Part shown: piece by piece, positions 5,026 to 5,061 of the stretch
Numbering within the stretch: position 1 is the stretch's first letter
How the letters are laid out: the number at the start of each line of letters is the position of its first letter
DNA from: CAZBQG01 sp964493945
GTDB lineage: Bacteria > Pseudomonadota > Alphaproteobacteria > Rhodospirillales > UBA2165
Reading direction: 5' to 3'
Length of the DNA: 5,061 nt
Assembly (NCBI GenBank): GCA_964493945.1
Contig: CAZBQG010000282.1
Span: 1 to 5,061, forward strand
Notes under the pieces: generated by a model
What the model was told of the DNA's origin: nothing
Databases searched by the model: none
Seen by the model: the letters and a program-made list of their open reading frames with translations, nothing else
Translations under genes and position numbers: made by a program

Positions 5026-5061
5026 TGGAACAGTTAGCGGTCTGATCTATAGGAGGATCTG
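5026..5061 (+). mobile_element. Second IS3-type left end (copy B), running off the window
   Basis: TTGGAACAGTTAG (5025-5037) matches TTGGGACAGATTAG at 4884-4897 with one substitution and one gap. GGAGGAT follows at 5052 compared with 4912, that is 26 nt compared with 27 nt from the element's TG. The repeat of both sequence and spacing indicates a diverged copy of the same left end, inserted into or abutting copy A. The expected leader ORF and orfA would lie beyond the window. Confidence 0.45.

Overview
This window looks like chromosomal DNA from a moderately GC-rich alphaproteobacterium, possibly of the Rhodospirillales type. I infer that from codon use, tight gene packing, protein style and an IS1031-like IS5 transposase remnant; no phylogenetic marker is present. 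Most of the window is ordinary metabolic and envelope genes. The last ~350 bp are a more AT-rich insertion-sequence graveyard.

Layout. (1) Positions 1-687, plus strand: 3' part of an ABC-transporter inner-membrane permease of the SsuC/TauC/NitT type, whose first membrane segment lies before the window. (2) Positions 693-1518, minus strand, convergent with the permease: a two-gene cluster. The upstream gene encodes a 167-aa protein with a C-terminal membrane anchor. The downstream one is a small unknown gene that appears split by a frameshift near 820. (3) Positions 1519-1662: a divergent promoter region. (4) Positions 1663-4099, plus strand: a compact three-gene operon with gaps of 13 and 15 nt. 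It encodes a glutathione S-transferase, a short-chain dehydrogenase (predicted NAD-type) and a zinc-dependent medium-chain alcohol dehydrogenase (predicted NADP-type). Together they suggest glutathione-linked handling and oxidation/reduction of a small alcohol, carbonyl or electrophile; the substrate is unknown. (5) Positions 4096-4695, minus strand: an exported His/Met-rich protein, probably metal-binding, overlapping the alcohol dehydrogenase tail to tail by 3 nt.

(6) Positions ~4708-5061: nested mobile-element debris. An IS5-family transposase C-terminus (minus strand) ends just upstream of the exported protein's start codon. It is cut at ~4885 by what looks like the left end of an IS3-family element (plus strand), carrying a short leader ORF, a strong imperfect hairpin and the first codons of orfA. 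That orfA has a frameshift and is in turn cut at ~5026 by a second, diverged copy of the same left end, which runs off the window. The two left ends align with each other (TTGGGACAGATTAG and TTGGAACAGTTAG, then GGAGGAT at nearly the same distance).

I found no convincing novel defence or biosynthetic system. The most interesting items are the nested IS ends with start codons inside a hairpin, the IS boundary against the His/Met protein gene, the GST-SDR-ADH operon and the split small gene. No tRNA, rRNA or CRISPR array was seen.
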